Shown here piece by piece: positions 1 through 15,502 of a DNA stretch of 64,000 nucleotides. The position numbers were made by a program, and so were the translations under genes. The stretch is from the NCBI GenBank assembly GCA_002104895.1, contig MCFG01000101.1:52501-116500 (forward strand), given 5' to 3'. How positions within the stretch are numbered: the first letter of the stretch is position 1; each line of letters starts with the position of its first letter. The notes beneath the pieces were generated by a model. It searched no databases and was not told the DNA's origin. It saw nothing but the letters and a program-made list of their open reading frames with translations. This stretch comes from Anaeromyces robustus. Taxonomy: Eukaryota; Neocallimastigomycota; Neocallimastigomycetes; Neocallimastigales; Neocallimastigaceae.

Positions 1-3381
<3,381 letters not shown>

Positions 3382-4004
3382 ATTTCTATTATGAAATATT
3401 TTATTATTTTAGTTATTAATAATAATTTTGATATTAATTAATTTTTAATGATTTTATAAAGACCATATTACAATTGTTTATTAATTAAATTTTAATTTCT
3501 TTACATATATTTTACTATTTTTACATTTCCATTAATTGAATTAAATGTATATTATAATTGTTATATATTCTACCACCAATTAAGGATGGGTGTATAATCC
3601 CAAAATATAATACTTTTTATTTTTAAACTTTATTATATATACTATAACATACTATATAAAAACAATTATGTATATATAATTAATATTTTTTATTATGTTT
3701 AAAAGTTAATATTAATATTTTTATATTAGTTTTTTTTTTTTTTTTATAACTTTACAACTGTATTTATGTATATATTTTTTAATATTATATTTACAATTAT
3801 CACATATGGGATATTGAATTGATAAAAAAAAATTATTTTTTTAAAAAAAAAAACAAAAATTTAATTTATAATGCATTCATACATCAATTTTTTTAAATTA
3901 AACTTTTTGATTTTGTATTAAAAAAAGATATATATATTTTTTATATTCTTCATATAATAAAATAAAAAATAAAAAATAAAAATAAAAAAAAGAAAAATAA
4001 AAAA

Positions 4005-4035
<31 letters not shown>

Positions 4036-4060
4036 CAGGATAAAAAAATATAAAAAAAAA
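3382..4060. other. Intergenic, divergent promoters
   Basis: AT-only spacer between the ankyrin gene (-) and CCZ1 (+). It must hold both promoters. A/T homopolymer runs and an (ATA)n run at about 4007-4032 are visible; no specific motif stands out. Confidence 0.6.
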
Positions 4061-5343
4061 ATGTCAAATAATAATTCATATAATATAATAGATTCTATTG
4101 CAATATTTAACCAAAAATTAAATCAATCTAACAGTGAAAATATAGAAAATGAAAAAAAAGAAATTATTTATTATTATCCAAATGAAGTTCCTATAGTAGA
4201 CCAAATAAAAAATATTGGTCTTGCTAAAGCCATAATAAAATTTACAAAGTAATAATTTGGAATAAATAAGATATATATAATATTTTATATTTTATATTTT
4301 TAGTATTTATATTAATAGAGATATAATAATTATATATTAACATTTTTTATTTTTATTTTTAAAAATTAATAATATACAAATATTTTTGTCACTCTAATAA
4401 TAATTTATTTAAATAATAAATAAATAAATAAATAAATAAATGAAAAAGTACTTTTCAATTAAAAGATACTAATAGTAATATTCATTCATTAAAATTTCGT
4501 CAAATATTAATACAGCCCGAAAAGGATTTCTGGATATCTATGGTACATTAATATATACATTATACATTTCACAATTTATTTTTTATTTTTTTATTTTATT
4601 AATATATATATATATATAAGAATAAAACTCAAAAAAATAAAATGAATATTAAATGTTTTTTTTTTTTTTTTTTTTTTTTTTATTATTTATTATAAATAAC
4701 ATATATATATTTATAAATTACTTAAATCAACATAAAAATTATTAAAAGAAAATTAATTTGGAGAAATTTCAACAATTAAAAAATAGTCAGAATAGTCAAG
4801 AAAATGTGGAATTCATTAATAAACAACTTAATGACACTTTCCTCGAATCCAAATTAAATATGTTATATTTAAAATTTAAAGTTAGTATTCCCTAAACAAA
4901 TATATATATATATCTTAAAAAAGTCGAGAAAAAATAAAGATATATTACATTATATATTATATACATAAATATTAAAATATATCTTTTTTAATATACATAT
5001 AACATAAAGTTAAACTTACTTATATTTTATTTAACTCCTTTTTTTATTATTTTAATAAATATTGTGTTTTTATTATTAATAAATTATGAATATTAATTAT
5101 TTATATATTTCATTTAAAATATATATAAAATTAAAAAAAAAAAATAGATATTTAATGATTCTTTCACAAACATTTTAAAAGATGATTCAATAAATACTTT
5201 AAAAGAAAAAACAAAAATATATTTTGATAGTTGTATCCCAAATATTAAATTTGATAATATTGACCTTCTTTCTACTGTTACTGGTAAAAAAAAAAAAAAA
5301 ATAAAAAAAAAAAAAAAAAAAATAAAAAAAAAAAAAAAACTTT

Positions 5344-5385
<42 letters not shown>

Positions 5386-7674
5386 TCTTTAAATAATATA
5401 ATATTAATATATTATTATTACTATTCTATTATTTTATAACTTTATAATTTTGTAATAATAATAATAATTACTATATATTTTGTCTTTTCAATAAACATAT
5501 AAAACTATAAACATAAAACATAAAAAATAAAAAAGGTCTAAATATGATATCTTTAAATAGAGATATAGAAGTTGAAATAGAAGATTTTATTGATAAACTT
5601 CATAAAAACTTTCAATTTACTTCAGGTTCATTAATATTCTGGAAAAATAATGTCATTTATAATGATATGGATTTTAATTATTTAAAAGATTTGTCAGTAC
5701 TCTATGATATTTTAATAGATTCTAATTTATCTAATATACCATTAATAAAAATCAATCCCCTTCAAAAAGATGTAAAGAATAAATTTATATTTATTATATA
5801 TAAATATATACAAATATAAAAATGATTAAATAATCAAATTAATAAATAAATAAATATAACTTTTAATACCATGACTAATATTTATTTTTTTTTTTTTTTT
5901 TATTAATATTTCTAAATATTACTAATTATATAATAATTATATATTTAATTAAAAATAATTATAAAAAAATTAAAAAAAAAAAAAAAAAAGAAACCAATTA
6001 TTAAATTATCTTATACATCAACAAGTTTATCACAAGTACAACCAACAACACAAAATAAAAATACAGCTTTCCTTTTACAATCTATAAAAAATTTAAATAT
6101 ATTTTCATCAAAAGATTATAATCAAAATACTGGATTTTTAACAGGACTTTTAAGTTTATCAAATGGTCGTAATGATAAAGTAGAAAATACCAATGCTGTT
6201 ACACCTTCTTCTTTCCCTTCTTCCCCTAATTCTATGAGATCTTTAACAAGAAAAAAAGAAGAAAAAGAAAAAATAACAATAAATAATAAAGAAAATCAAA
6301 ATGATAACAATGAAAATGGAAATAAAAATGAATTATTTAATAATAATGATAATGATAATGATAATTTATTAAATAAAGATATAATAAACGAAGTCTATCT
6401 TATTAAAAATAATAAGGATATTTTACCACAAATTGTTTACCTTGGCGATAATTGTGAACCTTATTATTTAATTATATATAAAGTAAAATATATAATAAAT
6501 TAATAAATAATAATAATAATAAATATTAATAAATATTAATAATAATAGATATTAATAATAATAAATATTAATAATAATAAATATTAATAATAATAAATAT
6601 TAATAATAATAAATATTAATAATAATAGATATTTAATAATAATAGATATTAATAATTACAAATATATTAACAATATATTATTTAATTTAATATATAGTAT
6701 TTAGAAGATATTACTGCACTTTTCTTTATAAAAGTAAATAATACCCAAGAATATGAAGATACCTATATATCTCTTTCAAAATTAAGTAAAAGTAAAGAAT
6801 CTATTACTAGTTTTAATAGTATTAACACCAAAGAAGATTATGTTAGTTTTATTGAAGAAAAATTAAAAAGTAGAGAATTTTATTACTCTTTAGAAGCTAC
6901 CATACGATCTGATCTTGATAATATAATAATCCATATAAATCCTTTAGTAGAAAATCAAAAGTAAATAATAATAAAATGATTATTATAATTTAATAATAAT
7001 AATAATATTTTATATTAAAATATTATTAAATTTAATTTAATATATATTAAACTTCTGTTTTTCCCTTGTATATATATATTTATATATTTTAGTAACATTA
7101 TTGATGATCAATACAAATATATTATTTTTAAGCATTCCAAAATGTTAATAAAAACATCTAAGGGATATCAAAAATCACCTAATATATCAAAAGTATTAGG
7201 ACAATATATTCTAGATTTATATGATGATATTGAAAAGTAAGTTTTTTTATACAAAATAATAATTATAGTAATCAATAAATTATATATATTGTTTAATTTA
7301 CAAAAATTTTACTAATATTAATATATTGTATAAATAAATAATTATAGAAAACAAGATTGTACAGAATTATGTATACGATCCAATAGTTCATATTGGATAG
7401 CAATAAAAAGAATAGATCAATGTGATTATATTCTCATCCTTCCAAGAAATGGATTTAAACAATTAACTGAAATTGATGGTAAATAGATTTAAATATATAT
7501 AAATATTTAATATGAAAATTTTTTTTTTTTTACTTTTTAAATTATTAATTAATTATCTATCTATTTAATTGTTTACTTATTTATCTTTTATAATTATTAT
7601 TTATATATATAGATGAATTTAATAAAATCATTGCCTCATTTCAACAGCAACAGCATGATTCTATTATAAATTAA
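4061..7674 (+). CDS. CCZ1: Vacuolar fusion protein CCZ1, 10 exons
   Basis: Subunit of the Mon1-Ccz1 complex, the guanine-nucleotide exchange factor that activates Rab7/Ypt7 on late endosomes and vacuoles. Exons: 4061-4248, 4449-4542, 4749-4880, 5148-5283, 5536-5771, 5991-6482, 6698-6960, 7093-7236, 7348-7478, 7613-7674; phases add up to a 625-residue protein. The first longin-like domain starts with YYYPNEVPIVDQIKNIGLAK, matching the YHPNEV...IRN.GL.EAI motif of CCZ1, and exon 2 gives PEKDFWISM. Exon 5 matches the conserved stretch after it, and the C-terminus has a run of the pattern YWIAIKRIDQCDYILIL, as in human CCZ1. Exon 6 carries a low-complexity Asn/Asp insert (about residues 330-390). 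The start of exon 3 (4749) is the least certain junction. The short separate reading frames in this interval are its exons read into introns. Confidence 0.9.
6498..6655. repeat. Minisatellite in CCZ1 intron 6
   Basis: Tandem copies of a roughly 15-base unit, AATAATAATAAATATT and close variants (some with GATATT), fill most of intron 6 of CCZ1 between the donor at 6483 and the acceptor ending at 6697. Confidence 0.75.
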
Positions 7675-7990
7675 TAAATAATTGTAATTATTTTGATATA
7701 TACATAAGATTAGATATATATAGATGATACATTTAAATAAAAACAAAACAAAATAAAAAAGATAAAAAAGATAAAAAAAAAATTAAAAAATAAATTTACA
7801 GTAACTATATAAATAAAAATATAAATAAAAATAAAATACTATAAACATAAATATGAAATAATTAAAAAATTTCATATATTATTTATTTACTTTTTGTTAA
7901 CAATATTAAGTAAATTTGTATTGTTAATAAAAGAATAAAAAATTATTATTAAATGTTGATTTTATATTATTATTTTTATTAAATATTTAA

Positions 7991-8094
<104 letters not shown>

Positions 8095-8163
8095 TCATTT
8101 ATTATATACTACTAAATTTTATATTATTTTATTTTTATTTATTAATAATAATTAAATATATTG

Positions 8164-8204
<41 letters not shown>

Positions 8205-8499
8205 TATTGATAGTATTTATCAACAATTATTCATAATCAATATATTCAATATTATATTCTAATAAAATAATAAGGATTATTTTTTTTAACAATTGCTAAA
8301 AATAATGATAAAACTATTAATATTAAAAAGAAAATAAAATACGTATAGTTCATTTTATATATGTTTTGCTTCGTTTTATATTCGTTAATAACTTAAAGTT
8401 AGATGTATGTTATCTTTTTTATTCTCTTTTCTATTTAAAATATATATATTAATTTTTCCTAACATTTTATAAATAATAAACACGAAAAATTTTAACACT

Positions 8500-8529
8500 A
8501 TTTCACTTTATATATATATAAAGTGAAAT
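8500..8529. repeat. Perfect 15+15 palindrome
   Basis: ATTTCACTTTATATA is followed directly by its reverse complement, giving a 30-base palindrome that could form a hairpin in the 3' regions of the convergent genes. Confidence 0.7.
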
Positions 8530-8959
8530 GAAAATAAGTATATATATATATTTATTTATGTATGTTTTTTTTTTTTATTTATAATTTAATTTTTATTTTT
8601 ATTTTTATTTTTATTTATTTTTTAATTATAATTTTTTTTCTTCTTTTAATCTTTTTTTTTATATATTGTTCACTATTATTACTATTCTGTTGTCTGATTA
8701 CCTTAGAAATATTTTTTAGTACTTTTATTATTATTATTATTACAATAATTTATTGTATTTTACTTTCAATTTTTTTTATAAATAATTATATATTGTTGTA
8801 TGTTGTTATGGATTATTCTATAATATATGAGTAAAAAAAAAATTTAATAATAATAATAATAATAATAAAATATTATTTTATTATTATTTCATTATTATTT
8901 CATTATTATTTTATTAATTTTTTTATTTATTTTTTCTTTTTTTTTTTTTATTTTTTATT

Positions 8960-10432
8960 TTACTCTAATGTTGGATCAAAAAATTCTTCTTGAGCTGAAT
9001 AAAATCCTGAAGTTGAACTACAAGTACTATTAACTTCCCATTTTTCATCATTTATAGATTGATCTTTAACACTATCTTTATCATGAAGATTCTCTTCCAT
9101 AAAAGATTGAGCATCCGTCCAACTGGACTTTGCTGATTGGAAAGTACTTGTAGAAGAAATAGAGGAAGCTCTATGAAGAGTTTTATGACCATTATTTTGT
9201 GAAATGTAATTATTATCGATAGTATCAATATCATTGGTGTTATTAACACCATCTTCTTCATCACTAAATTCAAAATTTTGTGTCATCAAAAGTTTATTAA
9301 TATCAATACTAAGTGGATTAATGGATTCATTATCAGTTTTTGGAGTTTTTATGAGATTGGAAGGTGAAAAGGGGGAGGAATTACGACGATCAGCAAAATT
9401 CATTTTAGGAGTTGAAGGAGCAACATATTCATTTTCATTTTCTATATTAGTAATATCATCATTTCTCTTAAAATTAAGATTAGTAATAGTTTCTTTTCTT
9501 TTTCTAGTTATAGGTGATTTATTATTAGAAACAAAAATTTCATCATCTTCTTCATCTTCTACATCACCATCATGAGCATGATCATGTTCATGATCTTGTT
9601 CATGAAGATTTATATCTCCAGCTTTTATAATTTCTGGTTCTGGCATATTTTTCATGGTAAAAGAATTATCAAATGAACTATTTTGTAAATCTTCAGATGT
9701 TTCATGTTTCCCTATTAATGTAGAAGTAGAAGATTGTGCTGATAATGGTTCTACATTACTATTATTTAATGATGATAAACTACTTTCAGAAGAAGATTTT
9801 TTTGTGGATATATTTATTTTATTTATAGTAGTATTATTTATATTATCATCATTATCATTATCATCATCATTTTCATTATTATTATTATTATTACTACTAT
9901 TACCACTTTCATTAATTTCATTTAATATTTTAATATCTTCTTTACTACCATTTATTGATGAAAAAGCTTCATTAGGTTTTGTTATTATTATAGTATCATT
10001 ATTTTCATCTATTTCAACGGTATCATCTAATATTGTAAACGCTTCATTAGGCTTAGTTATTATAATGGTATCATTAGCAGATAAATCTTCTTTTTTAGAA
10101 AAGATATTCATAAATTTATCAAATAAATTTAAGAAGAAGTTTTTATCTTCGGATGAACTTGGTAGTTTAGATATGTATTCTTCAAAATCCTTTGCATTTA
10201 TTTCATCACTTTCAAAATCCTTCTCAACTGATGTACCAAGCTTATTACTATTTATCTGATCTTTTGATAAATGAATAGTTATTGAAAAATTAGATTGTGA
10301 ATTTCTTTTAAATTGTTTTCTTTCTTTTTTCTTTTTATATATTAAATAGACACCACTTAAGGTAACACCAGTTGCTATTGAAGTAATAATCAAAATCTTT
10401 GATATTTTTGCTGAATTCATTTGTTTATCCAT
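8960..10432 (-). CDS. Unknown N-terminally membrane-anchored acidic protein
   Basis: Single exon, 490 residues, not recognised. A hydrophobic segment at about residues 12-32 (ILIITSIATGVTLSGVYLIY) is followed by KKKKERKQFKR, the layout of a signal anchor with a cytosolic body, as in outer mitochondrial or hydrogenosomal membrane proteins. The rest looks disordered. A 13-residue stretch, NDTIIITKPNEAF, occurs twice near residues 123-160. A His/Asp run (DHEHDHAHDGD) near residue 280 precedes an acidic block, and Ser/Asn tracts follow. The C-terminal 50 residues are less repetitive and include the related patterns STFQSAKSSWTDAQSF and GFYSAQEEFFD, which might be short binding motifs. A tether or adaptor on an organelle surface is one possibility, but nothing proves it. 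Confidence 0.75.
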   Translation of the reverse strand: MDKQMNSAKISKILIITSIATGVTLSGVYLIYKKKKERKQFKRNSQSNFSITIHLSKDQINSNKLGTSVEKDFESDEINAKDFEEYISKLPSSSEDKNFFLNLFDKFMNIFSKKEDLSANDTIIITKPNEAFTILDDTVEIDENNDTIIITKPNEAFSSINGSKEDIKILNEINESGNSSNNNNNNENDDDNDNDDNINNTTINKINISTKKSSSESSLSSLNNSNVEPLSAQSSTSTLIGKHETSEDLQNSSFDNSFTMKNMPEPEIIKAGDINLHEQDHEHDHAHDGDVEDEEDDEIFVSNNKSPITRKRKETITNLNFKRNDDITNIENENEYVAPSTPKMNFADRRNSSPFSPSNLIKTPKTDNESINPLSIDINKLLMTQNFEFSDEEDGVNNTNDIDTIDNNYISQNNGHKTLHRASSISSTSTFQSAKSSWTDAQSFMEENLHDKDSVKDQSINDEKWEVNSTCSSTSGFYSAQEEFFDPTLE

Positions 10433-11615
10433 TATATATAAAAAGTTCTTCGTAATAAAGAAAAATATTTTAATACTTATTCTTTTTTACTTTATATTTT
10501 TATTATTTTTTTTTCTGATTAAATTATTACTTAATAAGATATTAAATTAAATTATATTAAATTATAATTCCTTTAGGTATGTAATATATATAGTTGGTTT
10601 ATCTTATATAAAAGAATAATATATATATGTTTAATAATAATGTAAAGTATTAAAAATATCCCCGAAGAAAAAAGGTTTTCAAATAAAAATATACTTTTTA
10701 AAACTTAAATCCTATATTGTAAATTTATATATTTTACTTAATAAAATAATATCATATTATAATAAACTATTAATAACATCAATAATTATTAATAATTAGA
10801 TATTAATAAAAAAGAAGTAAAATTATATGTTAAATAAAAGATAAAAAAAAAATATTTTTTAAAAATTATTTTATAAAAGTCTGATAATTTAAATACAAAT
10901 ATATATTATATATTAAAAAACAGTCCTTTCATCAAATATTGTGATACAATTTAAAATATCTTGTTTTATTTTCTTTTATATTCTACACAAGTTGATATAT
11001 AAAAGTATATGTTTTTCTATTATAATAAATAATTATTTCGAAATAACTAATTTCTCGATATTATTATTTGCACTTGATATACCAACAATTATATCATATT
11101 TTTTATTATATATATATATAATTATGGTAATAAAAAAATAATTTTTTTTATTTTTTACTCTTTTTTTTTTTTTAAAGAAAAAAAAAATGAAATTTAAAAA
11201 TTTCACATTTCTTTTCCTTTATTTTAATTTACACTTTGAAATGTAATTTAAAAAAAAAAAAAAAAATTATTAAATATCTTTTTTTTTTTTTTAAATTCTT
11301 TTTTTCATAACATTATTAGATTTAATTGTTAATATAAAATAATATATTATATAATATCATATAATATATATAGGATATAATTAAAATATAATATATAAAA
11401 ATATAAATAAAAATAAATAAATCAATAGAGTTTTTTTATGAAATAAATTTATTTAAAAAAATTTTTTTTTTTATTCTCTGAGATTTCACCTATTATATTA
11501 AAGAAAATTATATCAATAATTATTAATATAATATACTGTAATATATTACATTATATATTTATATTATATATATAGACGAAAATAAAAAGGAAAAATAAAA
11601 AAATTAAAAAATCCT

Positions 11616-11678
<63 letters not shown>

Positions 11679-11683
11679 TTAAT

Positions 11684-11770
<87 letters not shown>

Positions 11771-11790
11771 TTATTTATTATTTATTATTT

Positions 11791-11821
<31 letters not shown>

Positions 11822-11863
11822 TATTTATTTATTTATTTATTTTATTTATTTATTTATTTATAT

Positions 11864-11899
<36 letters not shown>

Positions 11900-12519
11900 T
11901 ATATTATCATTATCCATATACAATATATATACATTTTAATAATAATATTTTTCCATATTTAAATAAATATAATTATCAAATATGGCAATTCGCAATTCAT
12001 ATTTCTTAATAATAATATGATATAATTACAAAATGTTAATTTTACATATTATAATTTATAAAGGTTTGTTTTATTATCGTTTATTATCTAATTAAAAACA
12101 TATCTTTAAATCCTTAAAAGTGTAACATGATAATTTTAAAAATAAAATAAAAAAAGAAAGAAAAGAAAAAAAAGAAAAACTAGAAATTTTTCTGTTTTTT
12201 TTTATTAATTACAATATTGCTTAGCAAAATAATAATAAAACAATTATATAAATAAATAAATAAATAGAATATTAAACTATAAAAAATTATTTATAAATAA
12301 ATGAATGGTAAATATTAAATAAATAATATATATTAAAACCAATTATTATAAATTTAGAAATTTAATACAATTTTTTTTAAATATCTATTTAATATATATT
12401 TTAATATATTTTATTCTATTTTTATCTCTTAAAATATTTTAATTATTTATTTTAAATTATAATTACATCATACATACATTCATATGATTATGTATACAAT
12501 TAATGCTACAAAATGTAAT
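10433..12519. other. Intergenic, microsatellite-rich
   Basis: Upstream of the anchored protein gene. It holds A/T runs and a long compound ATTT array (11617-11900). The open frame at 10941-11141 is hydrophobic low complexity; the DNA there is slightly less biased, so an old coding relic is possible, but no family is recognisable. Confidence 0.6.
11617..11900. repeat. (ATTT)n / (ATTATTT)n compound microsatellite
   Basis: About 280 bases of ATTT units interrupted by ATTATTT and TTTTATTT variants, one of the longest simple repeats in the window. Confidence 0.9.
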
Positions 12520-13290
12520 TGACATTTAATTCCAACTGAAGATATATATATAATAGTTGATAATATTGGAAACATTATTTTGTGTGACGATAAATGGATA
12601 GTACAATTCTTTAGTAAAACCGATATTATAATTAATTCAAATTATTTAGGTCTTTATGACACCAATAGAAAAACAACTATTGATTATACCAAAAGTCAAT
12701 ATATTTTAGAGAATAAAACCAAATATTTAACTTTTAAAAATTTATTTATTATCCATCCAAATATATTATTTAAAAAAGTAATATATAAAGCCTATGTTCA
12801 CCTCAATTTATTAATAGTAAATTGTATATGTACAAAAAGCATTCTCTTAGAAATTTAATATTTATATATAGATATATAAATATAGTATATTAATTTATAT
12901 ACTTATAATTTTTTACTCTAATACTTCTCGATTTAAAATAGGTAATGTGGTATGTCTTTTGAAAAAAAGTAAAAGGTTAATAAAAGATTAATGAACAAAC
13001 TATTTCCATTATAGAATTTTCAGAAATTAATGATGGTATATTGGTATTTGTGGAAAATCGGTTTCTATAATATACAACTTCTAAAATTTTAATTGAAAAT
13101 AAAAATATAAAAAGAAATGCAGATGAAGATGAGTATTCTTCATCAATATATTAGGATATTAATGATATTAAAAATGAAATAAATTGACTGATTCACTATA
13201 AAAGTACAACCATTTCAAATCATTGTCATTTATATCAGTTAAAATTTCGTTTATTATGTATGATGAATGAAATGATAAGAATTAAATAAC
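12520..13290 (+). pseudogene. Decayed coding relic, family unknown
   Basis: Base composition is less AT-extreme than the flanks and codon-like texture is clear. A 92-codon frame at 12580-12858 (MCDDKWIVQFFSKTDII...) lies in one frame. About 150 bases on, 13008-13287 reads as protein-like sequence in another frame (EFSEINDGILVFVEN, later NADEDEYSSS) but is interrupted by in-frame TAA, TAG and TGA codons. No splice arrangement I could see removes all of them. I do not recognise the family. The alternative, a live gene with small introns, is less likely because the stops fall inside the protein-like stretches. Confidence 0.5.
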
Positions 13291-13933
13291 TAATTATTTT
13301 GATTTGTATTAGAAGGAAGATTGATATGAAAAAAGAAAAATAAAAAAAAATAAACAATGAATAGAATTGTATTAATTAATTTTTAAATCCATAAAATAAG
13401 TAAATTGTGACTAATTTTATATATAAACTTAATTATATAATTATATATTGTAATATATTGTAATATATTGTTAACTAATTAAATTATATTTTCTACTTTT
13501 TTTTTAAAAAAAAAAAAATTTCTTCTAGGTTACACAAAAAATTAATTAATTATATTCAATGAAATCATAAATTTTATATGTAAATAAAATATAAAAATTT
13601 AAAAATTATTTAACAAAAAAGTAATATTTCAATATCAATACTTCTTTTTATATTATTTAATATTCAAAGTATTGATTATTTATGGTCTTAATAATGTTTT
13701 AAAATTAATATTTCCATAACTTTTATCCAAAATATTGATTATTGAAATCAATATTTATGACATAAATTTTAAGATTAATGTTAAATTACTGTCTCTTAAT
13801 AATAAAATTTTTCATTATCAATTTTTTTTTAAATATTTTTATGTTAAATAAAACAAATGAAACATTTTATTCAAGTATTTTCATATACAAAAGAATTTCA
13901 TTTTATTATTTATTTATTTTGTTATTTTATTAT

Positions 13934-14084
<151 letters not shown>

Positions 14085-15242
14085 TTATAATTATTTATTT
14101 AAATAAAATTTCATCTCATTCATTATATTATATAAAAATATAATATTATAATATATTACAACTCCACACTAAATAATAGAAGAATAATATACCATTTAAT
14201 TAATATTTAATACAATATATGAAGTTTTAATATTTTCTTAAATTTTACTATATTAAACCATTTTTTAATTTTTTTATTTATTATTTATTATTATATTATT
14301 TGATACTGTTTTATATAGTTTTATATATTATTTTATACTGTTTTATATAGTTTTATATATTATTTTACTATATTCAATTATATTTATTATATTATTTCAA
14401 TTAAACTTATTATATCATATGGTATTCATTTATATTGTATGATTAATATATTATGTTATTTATTTACCATATTTGTAATAATTTTAATAGTAAAACAATT
14501 TTTTAAAAATTATGTATTATGATTAATTATATATAAATAAATATTACAGGATAAAAAAGTTTTTTTTTTTTTTTCTTTTTTTAAATTAAACAAAAAAAAA
14601 AAAAAAAAAAAAAAGTAAAGAAAAAAGGAAATGTATTAAACATTTCTTTTTTATAATTAAAAATAAATAAATATTAAAATAAAATGAATTAAAACAGTTA
14701 CTTATATATATCTTCAGTAGTTAAAAATAATATGCAAACATAATTGAGAATAAATATATAAATATTTTTTTCTATTTTCATTTTTTAAATTTAAAACATT
14801 CATATCAAAAGACATAATTTATTATTCATATTGAAAAATATACCATATAAATATAAATATTTAAAAAAAACCTTTTATATATATATTATTTAATAATAAT
14901 AGATATAAAAAAGCTTTTTTAAAAAAATATAATTTGTCTTAATAATATCATTCATTTTAAACATACGAATTAATAAAACTTTAAATTTAAAAAAATTAAA
15001 AAAGAAAAAAAGTGAATAACTTTAAAAATAATAATCTTTTTTTATTAATAGATAATTTAATTTAGTAATTAATTATTAATATTAAGTGTTATCAAAACAA
15101 TAAAAAAAATAACTAAATATTTAGTTTTCCTTTTATAAACATTTATTATTAATAATTAAATTAGTATAAAATTATTTATTAATTCAAATAATATAAATAA
15201 TAATAAAAAAAATAATAATAATTCCTTTATTATTATTATTAT

Positions 15243-15320
15243 TATCTGCAAAAACTGCAGTTAAAATTTTTTCAAAAATATATATATACGTATTATCGAT
15301 ATTATCTGCATATATCTGCA
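15243..15320 (+). promoter_or_regulatory. Three TATCTGCA motifs upstream of the kinase
   Basis: TATCTGCA occurs at 15243-15250, 15303-15310 and 15313-15320, with an extra CTGCAG at 15255-15260, about 180-260 bases before the ATG at 15503. C and G are rare in this spacer, so three copies of an 8-mer with two C and one G stand out. Any role as a transcription-factor site is inferred from position only. Confidence 0.35.
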
Positions 15321-15502
15321 ATACATATTTTTTTTTTAAATATATATAATAAAGTTTATAAATAGTTATAATACTTTAAATTTATATCAAACAATTTTTT
15401 CTTTAAAAAAAAAAAAAAATATCGATATATATCAAAATTGATTTAACTTTTTTTTAAAAAAAAAAAAGAAAAAATAATAATAGATATTTACAATAATTTA
15501 AA

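Noticed and set aside
8562-8834. 90-residue hydrophobic open frame
   Set aside because: T-rich low complexity in the 3' region between convergent genes; not a credible membrane protein.
13008-13287. Alternative genetic code with reassigned stop codons
   Set aside because: The intact genes in the window end at standard stop codons, and conserved frames contain none internally; the relic is better explained by decay.
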